This document shows positions 1-10,963 of a stretch of DNA of 44,771 nt, piece after piece. The stretch is taken from NCBI GenBank assembly GCA_010094045.1, contig ML986798.1:32085-76855 (forward strand). Direction: 5' to 3'. The position numbers and the translations under genes are program-made. The stretch is from Lojkania enalia (taxonomy: Eukaryota; Ascomycota; Dothideomycetes; Pleosporales). Under the pieces are notes generated by a model. It saw nothing but the letters and a program-made list of their open reading frames with translations. It was not told the origin of the DNA and ran no database searches. Position 1 is the stretch's first letter. Every line of letters starts with the position of its first letter.

Positions 1-3000
1 AGTCTAGTAAGATATTAATATTCTTATTAATACTAGAGCTACTAGTTATAGCTATATCTATAAAGACTTTATATATACTTTAAAACTCTAAAAGATATAA
101 CTTCTATATAATTTATACCTAACTAGCTTTAATAGAAAAGTCTTCTATAAGAGAACTATCTCCTATTTAGTTACTCTAACCCTCTAATACTTAAACTATT
201 TAAAAACAGTACGTCTCTATATAACTATATTAGAAAAATACTAGTTAATTCTAAGACAGCTATAGATATATAAGTATTATATAAACCTAGACTATAAGAA
301 TAAACAGCTAGTCTTTACCGCTAACTAATACCTAACTTAATACTTATAATCTACTAGTACTACTATCTACTAATAGGCTATTTAAACGGTTATTAAAGAC
401 TATAAACTATCTAAACCTAATATAAAAGGAGATTTTAAAGTAACTAATTTACAACCCCTATATAGCCTAAAATCTAGATAGTACTACTTAAAACTCTACC
501 TATTAAACTATACCCGATATAATTACTAGCTACTTAAAATACTATACTAGTTAAAAGAACCTAAAACTAAAACTAATTTAATCTTAGATAAAGATTATAG
601 TTAAAAGAACCTATTTAAGTCTAAATATCTAAAGTCTATATTATAGCTAGATATATATTATATAAGTATTATACTACTAGTCTAACTCTCCTAATAATCT
701 AACTATAAAATCTTCGCTGTATTAATAGCTAATATTAATAAGGCTCTAGCCCTAAAGATATATATTAACCCTATTACTAAAGTACCTAAAGAATATTATA
801 ATCTATTATCTATCTTCTTATATAAAAATATAAATAAGCTACTTAAATAATAACTATATAATTATAAGATTAAACTAGAAAATAGTAAGTAAGCTAGCTT
901 TAGTCTACTCTATAGGATATCCCAGAACGAGTTAAAGGTACTAAGAAAGTACCTTAACAAGAACTTGTTTAAGAGATTTATTAGAGTAAGTTTATTACTA
1001 GTAGCTATATTTATAATTTTTATAAAGAAATCTAAAAGTAGTTTCTAATTCTATATAAACTATAGAGCCCTAAATACTATTACTATTAAGAACTAATACC
1101 CGATTCTACTAATCTTAAAAATATTAGCCTAATTTAGTAAGACTAAATACTATATAAAACTCAACATTATTACTACGTTTAATAAGCTAAGGATTACTAA
1201 AGAAGATAAATAGAAAACTACCTTTTATATATACTACAGGCTGTTTAAATACCTAGTAATACCCTTTAGCCTAACTAACGCTCTAAGTATATTCTAGTAC
1301 TTTATAAATAATATACTAAAACTATATTTTAATATATTCCATACTACCTATATTAATAATATTCTAATATTTAGTAAGAATTTAAAAGATTATAAGTAAT
1401 ATATCTACTTAGTCTTTAAAGTCTTAAGAGTAAATAGTCTACAGCTTAATATAAATAAGTATAAGTTCTACTAGTTAGAAGTAACCTATCTAGAGTATAT
1501 AATTACTATAGAAGAGATCTATATAGATTTAAAGAAGGTAGAGATAATTATTAACTAGAAATACCCTAAGAATATAAAAGATATTCGAGCTTTTATAGGC
1601 TTTACGAACTTCTACCAACGATTTATTAGCAACTTCTTATAGAAAGTCTCCCTCTTAATAGCCCTAACTAAGAAGAATACTCGATTCGACTAGAATAATA
1701 GCTATTAATATTCTTTTAACTACCTAAAGGATACTTTTATCTCTATACTAATTTTCTAATACTTTAACCCTAAACTACTAATAGTAGTAGAAGCTAATAT
1801 ATCTAACTTTATAACAGCCGGTATACTATTTTAGAGAGGTGCTGACGGTAAACTAAGATCTATTACCTACTTTTCTAAGTATATAAACCCTGCTAAAGGT
1901 AACTATAAAATATATAATAAAGAACTGCTCGCGATTATCCGATATTTTAAGTAATAAAGGCCTAAATTAGAAGGTGTAGTATTTTCTATAGAAGTACTAA
2001 GCAATTATAAGAACTTATAGTACTTTATAATAATAAAGTAGCTAAGCTACTAATAGGTCTATTAGTTAGAATATCTGTTAAGGTTTAACTTTAGTATTAT
2101 ATACTAACCTAGAAAACTTAGAGAGAAGCTTAATACCTTAACTTAAAGGTTATAGGATGAGCCTATATAAAAAGAGGCCTGTAGAGGTTATTAACAAATA
2201 TTACTTCGTCCTAAACTATTCTAATAGATAGAAGTAGGCTAATCGATTATAGAAATTATCGATAAAGAATACCTAAATGATAATCTAATCTAAGATATTT
2301 TAAAGCTACTAAGAAAAGGAGCGTATTAATCTAAACTTCTAACTCTAACTAACTATAAAGAGTATAATAACTAATTATACTACTAAAATCGACTTATAAT
2401 ACTAGACTATAATAAGTTAAAGTTTAAACTGCTATAAGCTATCTATAACTTACTATCTAGTAGATACCCTAGTTAAGGAAAGACTTTAGAACTACTCTAG
2501 TATAAGTACTATTAGTTAAAAATATTCGACTCGGTATAATAATATATAGGCTGTTATTATATATACTAAAGAAGTAAGACTTCTAGAGAGAAGTACTATA
2601 GATTATTAAAACTATTACCTATATCTAAATAAAGGTTTTAAAATATTTCTATAGACTTTATAACTAATCTACTAGAATTAGAAGGTTGTATAAATATTAT
2701 AGTAGTAGTTAATAGGTTTAGTAAGTATAGATACCTAATACTATACGTAAGAATTAAAGCTTCTAATATTATTTAACTATTCTATTACTATATATAGGTT
2801 TATTATAGACTGCTACGTACTATTATATCCGACTGTAGAATATAGTTTATCTCTACCTTCTACTAAAAGCTCTATAGACAGCTATAAATTAATATATATA
2901 TATTAACTAGCTTCTATTTAGAAACTAATAGCTAGATAGAGAACGCTAATATAGTAATAAAATAAGTTCTCTAAGCCTATACTAGCTACGAATAAGATAA

Positions 3001-4200
3001 CTAGGTTAAATAACTACTAATAGCGCAGTTTAAAGTGAATAATATAGTATCCAAATTAATAAAAGTCTCCCTATTTCTGGCCTGCTTTAACCAGCACTCT
3101 TAAATAGGCTTCAAGCTGCTTATAAAAATCTATTAACTACTAAAATAGTCCCTAATAGTTTAGAAAGCTAATAGACTAGTTAATAAGATAAAGGATATTA
3201 TAGAGTATATTAGAGAAGAACTTACCTAGATATAAGTATTCTAATAAAAGTACGCTAACTATAAGCGCGTACTAGCTTCTAACTATTAGGTTAATAATCT
3301 AGTCTAACTAGACGTTAGGAATATACATATATAAAGACTGTTAAAAAAGTTTAACTAGAAGAATATAGGCCTCTATAAAGTTATTATAAAGGTATCCTCG
3401 TATATTTATAAATTAAAGCTACCTAAATTAGCTAAAATACATCCTATATTCTATATATCGTTATTATAGCTAGTACTTAAGTCGTCTAACTACTTACCTA
3501 GTTAATAAGTATATAACCTTAAACCTATCGAGATTAATAGAAAACTAAAATACCTTATTAAGCAAATAGAAGACCTCTACTATAACTAATAGAGACGCCG
3601 GCACGAATACCTAGTTAAGTAGACTAGCTACTACAACCTAGAATAGTACCCAACTAGTAACTTTACTAAAACAACTACCGTAGAAGATTACTATACTAGA
3701 AACCTAAATAAATAAGACCTAAATATAATATTATATCTAGATTCTTAATTAGGCGTTAGAGTCTAATCTAAGTATATTCTTAAATACCTATAATAATACT
3801 ATACTAATATAATACTAGTAATACTACTACTACTAATCCCTAGTATAGTACTACTATATAAACCAAATCGACCTAATTCCTAGTATAGTACTACTATATA
3901 AACCGAACCGACCTAATTTCTAGTATAGTACTATTATATAAACCGAACCGACCTAATCTCTAGTATAGTACTACTATATAAACCGAACCAACCTAATCCC
4001 TAGTATAGTACTACTATATAAATCGAACCGATCTAATTCCTAGTATAGTACTACTATATAATAATAACTAATTGCGTTAATATATCTATAATCTTAACTA
4101 ACGCTAGTATTAATAACTACTACTTAATTATAAATAACCTAAATATAATACGAAGACTTAACTTATAGAAGCTTATAATTAAGAGAGGAGTACTATTATA
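1..4200 (+). mobile_element. RIP-degraded Ty3/gypsy chromo-retrotransposon, 5' end outside window
   Basis: No ORF survives, but a conceptual + strand reading with many stops still shows pol in the usual gypsy order. Reverse transcriptase is legible from about 905 to 1660: YRALNTITIKN near 1057, a relic of the FEYLVMPFGLTNAP motif near 1245, and AFIGFTNFYQRFI near 1580. RNase H lies around 1850-1960 ([15 protein letters not shown]). Integrase lies around 2600-3100 (ISIDFITNLLELEG near 2645). A chromodomain-like end is seen around 3400-3660 (KIHPIFYISLL, then HEYLVK followed by a stop where Trp is expected). Trp and Gln codons have become TAG/TAA and the catalytic YxDD reads YINN, all expected from C-to-T change on either strand. 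Gag, the 5' LTR and the left boundary are not in the window. The right boundary is uncertain: a 3' LTR could lie at about 4190-4450, but I cannot fix its ends. Confidence 0.88.
3841..4060. repeat. 40-bp tandem repeat array, 5.5 copies
   Basis: Five consecutive units start with TAGTATAGTACTACTATATA at 3841, 3881, 3921, 3961 and 4001. A sixth, half unit starts at 4041 and breaks off at 4060. The period is exactly 40 bp. The second half of each unit is a variant of AACCGAACCGACCTAATTCC, and units differ at only a few positions, mostly C/T or G/A. Each unit begins with a short inverted repeat (TAGTA...TACTA). The array lies just 3' of the gypsy chromodomain region, so it is probably in the element's 3' untranslated part. 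Function unknown. Confidence 0.95.
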
Positions 4201-6280
4201 GTAATACCGCGACACTTCTACACCTATACTACCTTTACTATAATATCTAAACTAGCTGCTAGTAATAGCTATTAGCTAATAGCTAGAATATAACCAACTT
4301 GTTATAACTACGATAGAGGAAGGTTTTACTAACCTAGCTAGCCTATATAGTAGTATAGACCTAGCCCCTATAAAAACTTATATAATATAGATATTTCTAT
4401 TCTTTATATAATATTTTAATATTTATATATAATATATAGTAATAGAGTTAACTACCTAAAGTGCGATTAACTAACTATATATAAGCGTCTGTAATAGTTA
4501 AATTAGCTTATTTTTACTAGATAAAATCTACTATATTATTTATAATATAAATATTAGTATCTAAATCTAGTATCTATTAGTATAATAGTAAACTAGTATC
4601 AGCTAGCTTTTATAAGTTAATAAAAGTTTTAACTACTACTATTAATTATTAGCCTACTACTAATTATAATAATACGAAGAAATTGTTCTACGAAAAGTTT
4701 TATATATAATCTTATCTTAAAGCTTTTTACTTATCTTATTCTACCCCCAGCTCTACTCTTTTTCCTATCTACATATAGTTATATACTCCCTTATAAGTAG
4801 CTTAGTAATTTTTCTATATCCTTTTATATAAGGCCTATAGATGTTAATAGAATTCCTAGGTCCCTAAACCTCTACATACTCCTATATACCTCTAAGTAGA
4901 TTCGTGCTATATTCGGACCTATTATCTTATCTACGCTATTATACTAATAATAATAGACTATTTTAGGTAGTTAATTAAGTACTAATATTAGTACCCTATA
5001 AATAGTATAATAATAGGCTGTTATAAGAGGTATTAGCTAATAATAACCTATTATAAATAGCTTTAGCTTCTTATCTAAGCTTAGAGCTATTAGCTAGATT
5101 TTCTTTAAACCTCTACTTAATATAGGGTACTTTTTACTAGATAGATAGTCTTTTCTATAGATTAATATAATAGTACCTATCTAATTAATATTAATTTCTA
5201 CAGAATTTATAATTTAGCTTCTAACTAGTCTATCTACTCTAGTTTTAGCTTTAATAGTCTACTATACGGCTAGTATTTTAAGAAGATAATTAATTAGTTA
5301 ATTAATTAGCCGAGTCTTCTAACTAGCCTATTTAGTCTAATAATAGTAGTTAATTTTAAAGTATTGTAAATCTTATATATATAGCTTCTAACTAAGAAGC
5401 TAGCTAATTTCTTTATTAGACCTTAAAAAACTTTAGGTAGGATATTATAAAGTTTAGAAGTATTATACTAGCCTACCCTTATTATATAAGAATTAATTAT
5501 AGAATAATCGAATAGACTAAATTTACTAAAGTTATAGCTTTAACAAAATTATAATATAGGTTAAAATTATTAACTAGTAGTAGTTTAACAGCTTTAGCTT
5601 TAAAGTACGTATTATAGTAGTTTATAATCTAGGTATCAGTTTTAATTCTAGAGTTCTATTTTTAAGCCGCTTAATATTACGCTCTAGCTGTCTACTTTAG
5701 CTAGCTAGGTATAAGTTCTAGCCTCTTCTTAAGAGCTTTTAATTTAGTATATAGCGTAGAAAGATCCTTAAAGATAGGCTGGTAGCTAGAATCAACAGTA
5801 GATTCGATATAGTTATCCAGCTCTACTAGCGCCTTTAATTTCTTCGTATATTCGCGCTGTCTATTATTATAATCCTCCTTTAGAATTATCTATCTCTTTA
5901 GCTCAGCATCCGTAGGATCTAATAGCTGTGTTGCGGTTGCTTTGATACTGCCTAATATAGGCCGTTTTAGCTTAATCAGCACCTTTAATACTAAGGCTGT
6001 AGTATCGGCTGTTGTTGCATCAACTAGGGCCTGCTCTATAGGCTCTGTAAGCTTAGGATTGCAGTAGTCCTAAATATTATCTCTGCTTGCTCTGCAAGCT
6101 ACTAAACTGTACTAATTCTGCTAGTCAGCCTTTAATAGCCACTGTAGTGGGGCTGCTGTAGTCGCCATGATAGGTTGATTATTTATACGATGGGCTTTGA
6201 TAAATAGCAGCGAGGTATATATAATAATAAAGCAATCGGCTATAATCTTCTGTACGCAATGGACTAGTATAGGCGGAATC

Positions 6281-6293
6281 CCGGGCTCATAAC
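6281..6293 (-). promoter_or_regulatory. Primer-binding site, half initiator tRNA-Met type
   Basis: Directly next to the LTR, with no gap, the - strand reads GTTATGAGCCCGG. The + strand reads GGGCTCATAAC, identical to the anticodon arm of eukaryotic initiator tRNA-Met with its CAU anticodon. Priming from an internal tRNA-iMet half, rather than from the 3' CCA end, is known for Drosophila copia and yeast Ty5. The match is 11 nt by eye. Confidence 0.82.
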
Positions 6294-6442
6294 TGTCGCG
6301 TATCAGGGAGCATTAATTGCTGAGGCAAATATTGATGTATTGAAGGAGGGTAAGTGGCCCGCTTCGGCAGAAGCTGGCGATGGCGAGACTATATAGGCCT
6401 GAAAACAGACCAACTATAATAGGACAGTAGAAACATGTGACA
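6294..6442 (-). repeat. copia LTR copy 1 (5' LTR of the truncated element)
   Basis: On the - strand this 149-bp sequence starts TGTCACATG and ends GATACGCGACA, the usual TG...CA form. It is followed at once by a primer-binding site and then gag. A near-identical copy lies at 8959-9108. The base just outside its 5' end starts GCACC (6443-6447), which should be the target duplication if the far LTR existed intact. Confidence 0.88.
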
Positions 6443-7052
6443 GCACCCGAGGCGTAAGAACAATCAAATCAAATCAGACCTTGCACCAATTTGTACGCTG
6501 TAGCAAACAAAGCGAGTAAGCATGTTGATGCGTGGTCGTGCTGCTCGCCGTGAGATGATTGGAAGGGGCCAGTTGACGGTTATTAGAGACTGGCTATTGG
6601 CTCTGCACCAGTGCTGCCTAGATGTTGAGCTTCGGGTTTCTCAGATCTCGTAGCCTTGTATCTCAAAAGAAATCGCTGGCCTGCCTACTCGAACGAGCCA
6701 ATAGCTCGTGGTCATTTTGTATGGCTTCTGCATTTGTTTGATCACGAACGAGGGGCCAGGAAGATATGAGCCTTTAGTCTAGCCCCCTGTACAACTAGAA
6801 GGCAGGATTTTTAGGAGAATAAGAGGATCACTAAATCACTCTTAAGACAAGAAATGTTTTGTTTATACCCTACTTGAGAAGGGTTCTGCAGAATTTTCTT
6901 ACAAATCCGATGACGATATCCTGTTTTTAGAGACCTGGGAAACCGAGCGGAAAGGTCATTCCTCGGGAAGGCGAAGCTACGATCTGCACATTTATGGGAC
7001 AAGTTTCCAGAAGTGTTGTTATGTTCAGTGTGAATCCGAGGGTAAGATAGAT
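6443..7052. other. Gene-free spacer between copia LTR and HET relic
   Basis: Base composition returns to normal here. I see no convincing coding region and no RNA gene. The one longer open stretch, on the - strand near 6811-7002, has no recognisable motif and is probably chance. Confidence 0.5.
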
Positions 7053-8738
7053 ATGTCAGTGCCTAAGGGAGCTAAAGCGTTCACACATAGTGTAGATACC
7101 ACATTAGGAGAATATTGGCCATACACCCTAGTTCCTCGGATCACCTCATCCAAAGAAACTGTTCGGTTCGCTTATAAATGGGTTTTACAATGTCAATATG
7201 CTCCATTCTGGAGCAGTCCCGGCCCAAAGTATTATCCTCGAAGACTAGTTGATCTCCAAAGTCTGAGGAAGTCAAAATCGTTACTAGAACTCAGCGGCTT
7301 GACTATACTCTCGGAAACTGGGGAGAGCATAGAGTCAATCGTTAAGCTGGTTGATGTCGATGTGGCAGAAATAGAAATGAAAGAATTCAATTGTTACGTT
7401 ACACTTAGCCACTACTAGGGAAGCTCGGAAATTTTCCTGAATTATTTCAAGCGGACAGTCAGGACTAAAGAAAAATTTCATGAAAGAGGAGATTATCTCC
7501 GAGAATTGCAGAAGACATTTCGAGACGCTATGCTATTGACATGTCGTTTAGACAACGTCGGTTATATCTGGTATGTGCACTTCATGCGTTCTTCATGCAT
7601 TTCCAAAGCCAAACTGCTCTAGCCAAGGTATATGACTATCTTTAAAATACTATCTTACTAGCCTCTTTATAGGCGCGACTCCCTATGTATTATTCAAAAA
7701 CATGCAAGCGCTGCCCTAGGATTGGCCCTAGCTGAGAGCGACTGGTTAGAACAAACCCGCTACATGAGTCAAATGTATTGTGGCTCATACCTGAATATTT
7801 CTGCAACCGCCGTAATCAATGGAAAACGATGACTTATTCCTTTCCCGAGGAGATAGTAGCGCTTGGAGAGGCACGTCAAAACTAGCATTTCGAGGTAGCA
7901 CTCCCTATAGCTTAGTAGGGGATTCTCCTAGAGATCAGTCAGTGAAGTGGGTGTCCATCGTCTAGGGTACTACATTTCCACGAGGGTGAAATTACGTAAG
8001 AATGCTCTGATTGGCATGCCGTTGAAGAATGTTCAAATATCTCAGAAATGGGAATAAGGCACCCAACATACCTGAACCAAAATATCTTTCCTCTGAGTCA
8101 CGAGAAATTAGTGGTCACGGAGAAAAACTTTCATTTGCGACTCCTTGACCAGTGGAAGCTCGTGGTCCAAACATTCCAAAATCAGATTGACTATGCCTCG
8201 CGGTAGATTTATTGCGCTTTCTGGAATCGCTAACGTATATCTTCAAAGATGAGATCTGAGTATATAGCAGAAATGTGGCGTAACCGTTTGGAAAGCCAGC
8301 TAATTACTATAGACTGCATACTATACTTCTTTCAAAGAAATTACTCACGCCAAGCACCCCGCAATAGAAGCGCTGTCGTTCTCCTGAGTCGCGGTGAGCC
8401 CTCGTCACGGCATTGTTTTCCAAAATCATCGGTATGAGGATCTGCTCTTCAATATCATCAAGTATTCATTAATCCTGAAGGATCTAGAAAACCCGTTCGG
8501 CCTGATCAAAGAGTGCAAGATTTTGTTGCGAACTCACCATCTTTCGCGCGTAAAAGTGAGAATTAATAACGTTCAGCAAGAAAGACGTGTCGAATGCATG
8601 TTATTCAACGACGCACGATCTACACTAGACTCGGACTTGGTACATATAACTAATAGACAGCTTGTTCCGATTTTCCGGGATCTGCTATCGATACTTTCGG
8701 CGATTATGCATTCGCGTACATCATGCAGGCTTTGTTGA
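7053..8738 (+). pseudogene. HET-domain (heterokaryon incompatibility) pseudogene
   Basis: A 121-residue opening piece ends in YVTLSHY and then a TAG at 7416-7418, where functional HET proteins have the hallmark SHCWG; the Trp codon has become a stop and the Cys is Tyr. The frame then continues with KTFRDAMLLTCRL (about 7515). The second HET block, SDWLEQTRYMSQMYC...LNISATA, is at about 7740-7815. A third block, GRFIALSGIANVY, is at about 8200-8245. YIAEMWRNRLESQL follows in another frame at about 8258-8300. The C-terminal tail ends near 8738. At least two frame changes and several stops separate the blocks. One stretch near 7570-7720 may be a former intron. In a working copy the domain would trigger cell death after non-self recognition; this copy cannot encode it. 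Confidence 0.85.
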
Positions 8739-8828
8739 TAGTGTATTCGCTTGACCATGGCAAGCGAATAGCCTCAGTTTTGTTCCGAAGTAACAAGGAA
8801 GAGGATAGGTCTTGGATGGGTCTGGTCT

Positions 8829-8831
<3 letters not shown>

Positions 8832-8859
<28 letters not shown>
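8832..8859. repeat. Poly(T) tract, 28 bases
   Basis: An uninterrupted run of 28 T, followed by a second run of about 10 T near 8886. It lies between the HET relic and the solo LTR. It could be a polymerase-slippage microsatellite; its exact length may be unreliable in assembly. Confidence 0.9.
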
Positions 8860-8860
<1 letters not shown>

Positions 8861-8958
8861 TTTATTCCTTCAAATTCAATATCTTTTTTTTTTGCAAAGT
8901 AACGAGAAGATAGAAGATAGGTGCGGAGAATCTGAACATTTTGGGTTCAGTCACATTT

Positions 8959-9108
8959 TGTCGCGTATCAGGGAGCATCAATTGCTGAGGCAAATATTGA
9001 TGTATTGAAGGAGGGTAAGTGGCCTGCCTCGGTAGAAGCTGGCGATGGCGAGACTATATAGGCCTGAAAAAACAGACCAACTATAATAGGATAGTAGAAC
9101 ATGTGACA
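8959..9108 (-). mobile_element. Copia solo LTR with 5-bp target-site duplication
   Basis: This 150-bp sequence matches the LTR at 6294-6442 except for five C/T-type transitions and two small A-run indels (about 96 percent identical by eye). It has the same TG...CA ends. CATTT at 8954-8958 is repeated exactly at 9109-9113, a 5-bp target-site duplication. No internal element sequence adjoins it, so it is a solo LTR left by recombination between the two LTRs of a full element. Confidence 0.93.
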
Positions 9109-9113
9109 CATTT

Positions 9114-9982
9114 TTCCCTAGGGAAAACCTTCCTCACTACAAGAAGCAATTCTGGAGAATTAAGTGAACGAAGTCACATGCTCGCATTAAAGGATGAGGT
9201 TTGAGCGAAGACTAAAAGGCATGGAAGCGGGGGACCGATTGAAAGATCATTATACGATGTAATAGTTCTTAGAGTCAGCGATTCGTCTTCTATGAGTCCA
9301 CTGAGCGTTGGCCGAACGACGGATACTATAAGACAAAACCAAAATGGGGGTTTCTAACGAGATCTTATCGCGTGAAAAATATCTAAACTGTAAGCTTTAA
9401 CTTGCTCTTAATCAACATAGTCGCGGAGCGGAAGTAAAAGGTCGGTTGATGACAGGTTGAGCTAGCTTGGTTGAGCCTAGGCCCATTGACAACAGGGGAC
9501 TTGCACCCTCGCAAGATCTTGGGTAACAGTCAATCGTCTTTCCGAATCCCCGTCTTTGCTATTGCTGAACCTGGTTCTTTAACAATATCTCCGGCCCTCG
9601 CTATTTAGACAACTTAGCGGTCCTCCGGCAATCCGAAGGATTTCTCGCACCACAGGTTGCGTGCTTGCGCCGGATGAATAGGACGGCTAAACAGACGTAG
9701 TTTGGACCAACTTCCAGCTCCTCTATTTCACTTCAATTGTTCTTGCTCAACAAAAGCATCAGATTCATGGCCTCACCTGATGATTCCGATGGAGTCTTGG
9801 TCTTTATGGCCCTAGGCTAGACGTCCCGATGGCTAATATGGCTAAATTGGAGGGGCACTTGAGCCTCGCGGGGCAGCCTCACGAGAGCTCCCATAAAAGC
9901 TCTACGGTGCCTCATGGATATCACCACTAATAATTCTCTACTCACATCATCGGCCTGGAGATAGGCTAGGCATATAGTAGCA
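9114..9982. other. Upstream region of the GH43 gene, no gene seen
   Basis: No coding frame or RNA gene can be supported here. It probably contains the promoter of the + strand glycosidase gene starting at 9983, but I see no clear TATA box at a useful distance. Confidence 0.45.
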
Positions 9983-10963
9983 ATGACCGATAAAGAACCC
10001 ATCGTAACCCACGTCTACACCGCCGACCCTTCCGCCCACGTTTTCAAAGGCAAGCTATACGTCTACCCCTCTCACGATATCGACTCTGGCATCCCAAGCA
10101 ACGATAATGGGGATCAGTATGGCATGAATGATTACCGTGTTTTCAGCATGGAGGAAGTTGGTGGACCGGTTACCGATCACGGTGTCGCGTTAAAGCAGGA
10201 GGATATCCCATGGGTCTCAAAACAACTCTGGGCACCAGACGCGGCAGAAAAGAATGGAAAATACTATCTTTATTTCCCAGCTAGGGATAAGGAGGGCACC
10301 TTTCGGATTGGCGTGGCTGTCGGGGATGAGCCGTCTGGACCATTCAAGCCGGAGCCGGAACCGATCAACGGGAGCTTCAGCATCGACCCTGCGAGTTTCG
10401 TAGACGACGATGGACAGGCATACTTGTACTTTGGTGGCATTTGGGGCGGACAGCTACAATGCTGGGGAACGGGTGAATTCATCAAGGCGAAATACTCGAC
10501 CATGGAGCCACAATCGGGACCGGCACTAAGCGCCAAGGTTGCCAAACTGAGCGAAGATATGAGATCCTTCGCATCCGAAGTGCAGGATGTTGTAATCCTT
10601 GATGAGGAGGGAAAGCCGATTGATTCGTCAGACCACGACAGGAGATTTTTCGAGGCATCCTGGATGCACAAATACAAAGGAAAATACTACTTTTCGTACT
10701 CGACCGGCGATACACATTATCTGGCCTACGCAGTCGGCGACAACCCTCTTGGCCCATTCACCTATGGCGGTAGGATATTGGAGCCTGTCATTGGCTGGAC
10801 GACACATCACTCCATCGTTGAGTTCAAGGGGAAATGGTATCTCTTCTATCATGATTCGTCGCTATCGGGAGGTGTCAACCACCTCAGATGTGTGAAGATC
10901 AGAGAGATAGTATACGATGATCAGGGGAAGATCAAGTTGGCTGAGGCACAACCAAAGATTTGA
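9983..10963 (+). CDS. GH43-family glycosidase (arabinofuranosidase/xylosidase type), intracellular
   Basis: An intact single-exon frame of 326 residues. It has the hallmarks of the GH43 five-bladed beta-propeller: the putative general base Asp15 in YTADPSAHVF, the pKa-modulating Asp135 in FSIDPASFVDDDG, and the putative acid Glu224 in RRFFEASWMHKYKGKYY. Also typical are WAPDAAEKNGKYYLYFP (about 83-99) and the late HHSIVEFKGKWYLFYHD (about 275-291). Family members release arabinose or xylose from plant-cell-wall oligosaccharides or arabinans. The N-terminus has no signal peptide: it starts MTDKEPIVTH and goes straight into the first blade, so the enzyme should act in the cytosol on imported oligosaccharides. 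It has no introns, unlike most genes here, and it sits beside a transposon island; transfer from bacteria is possible but unproven. Exact substrate and GH43 subfamily cannot be set from sequence alone. Confidence 0.92.
   Translation: MTDKEPIVTHVYTADPSAHVFKGKLYVYPSHDIDSGIPSNDNGDQYGMNDYRVFSMEEVGGPVTDHGVALKQEDIPWVSKQLWAPDAAEKNGKYYLYFPARDKEGTFRIGVAVGDEPSGPFKPEPEPINGSFSIDPASFVDDDGQAYLYFGGIWGGQLQCWGTGEFIKAKYSTMEPQSGPALSAKVAKLSEDMRSFASEVQDVVILDEEGKPIDSSDHDRRFFEASWMHKYKGKYYFSYSTGDTHYLAYAVGDNPLGPFTYGGRILEPVIGWTTHHSIVEFKGKWYLFYHDSSLSGGVNHLRCVKIREIVYDDQGKIKLAEAQPKI

Larger units (their letters stand above)
4450..6442 (-). mobile_element. Ty1/copia retrotransposon 5' part, gag relic, truncated
   Basis: Read on the - strand, a gag-like relic starts with ATG at about 6170, 124 bp inside the LTR at 6294-6442. 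It begins MATTAAPLQWLLKAD and then meets a stop. The same or neighbouring frame continues with DYCNPKLTEPIEQALVDAT (about 6060) and REYTKKLKALVEL (about 5850), which resembles fungal copia Gag. Farther left, RIP erases readable protein. The stretch nearest the LTR (about 5800-6440) is clearly less mutated. The distance to the gypsy element is far too short for a full copia element, so it is truncated, perhaps by the gypsy insertion. The left boundary near 4450 is a guess. Confidence 0.7.

Noticed and set aside
3841..4060. CRISPR array
   Set aside because: The units are contiguous with no unique spacers and lie in fungal repeat DNA; it is a simple tandem array.
4190..4450. 3' LTR of the gypsy element
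   Set aside because: A plausible place, but no second copy is in the window and no clean TG...CA ends or target duplication could be fixed.
10270..10895. Several overlapping frames on both strands inside the GH43 gene
   Set aside because: They are shadows of the real frame; none shows a family motif.
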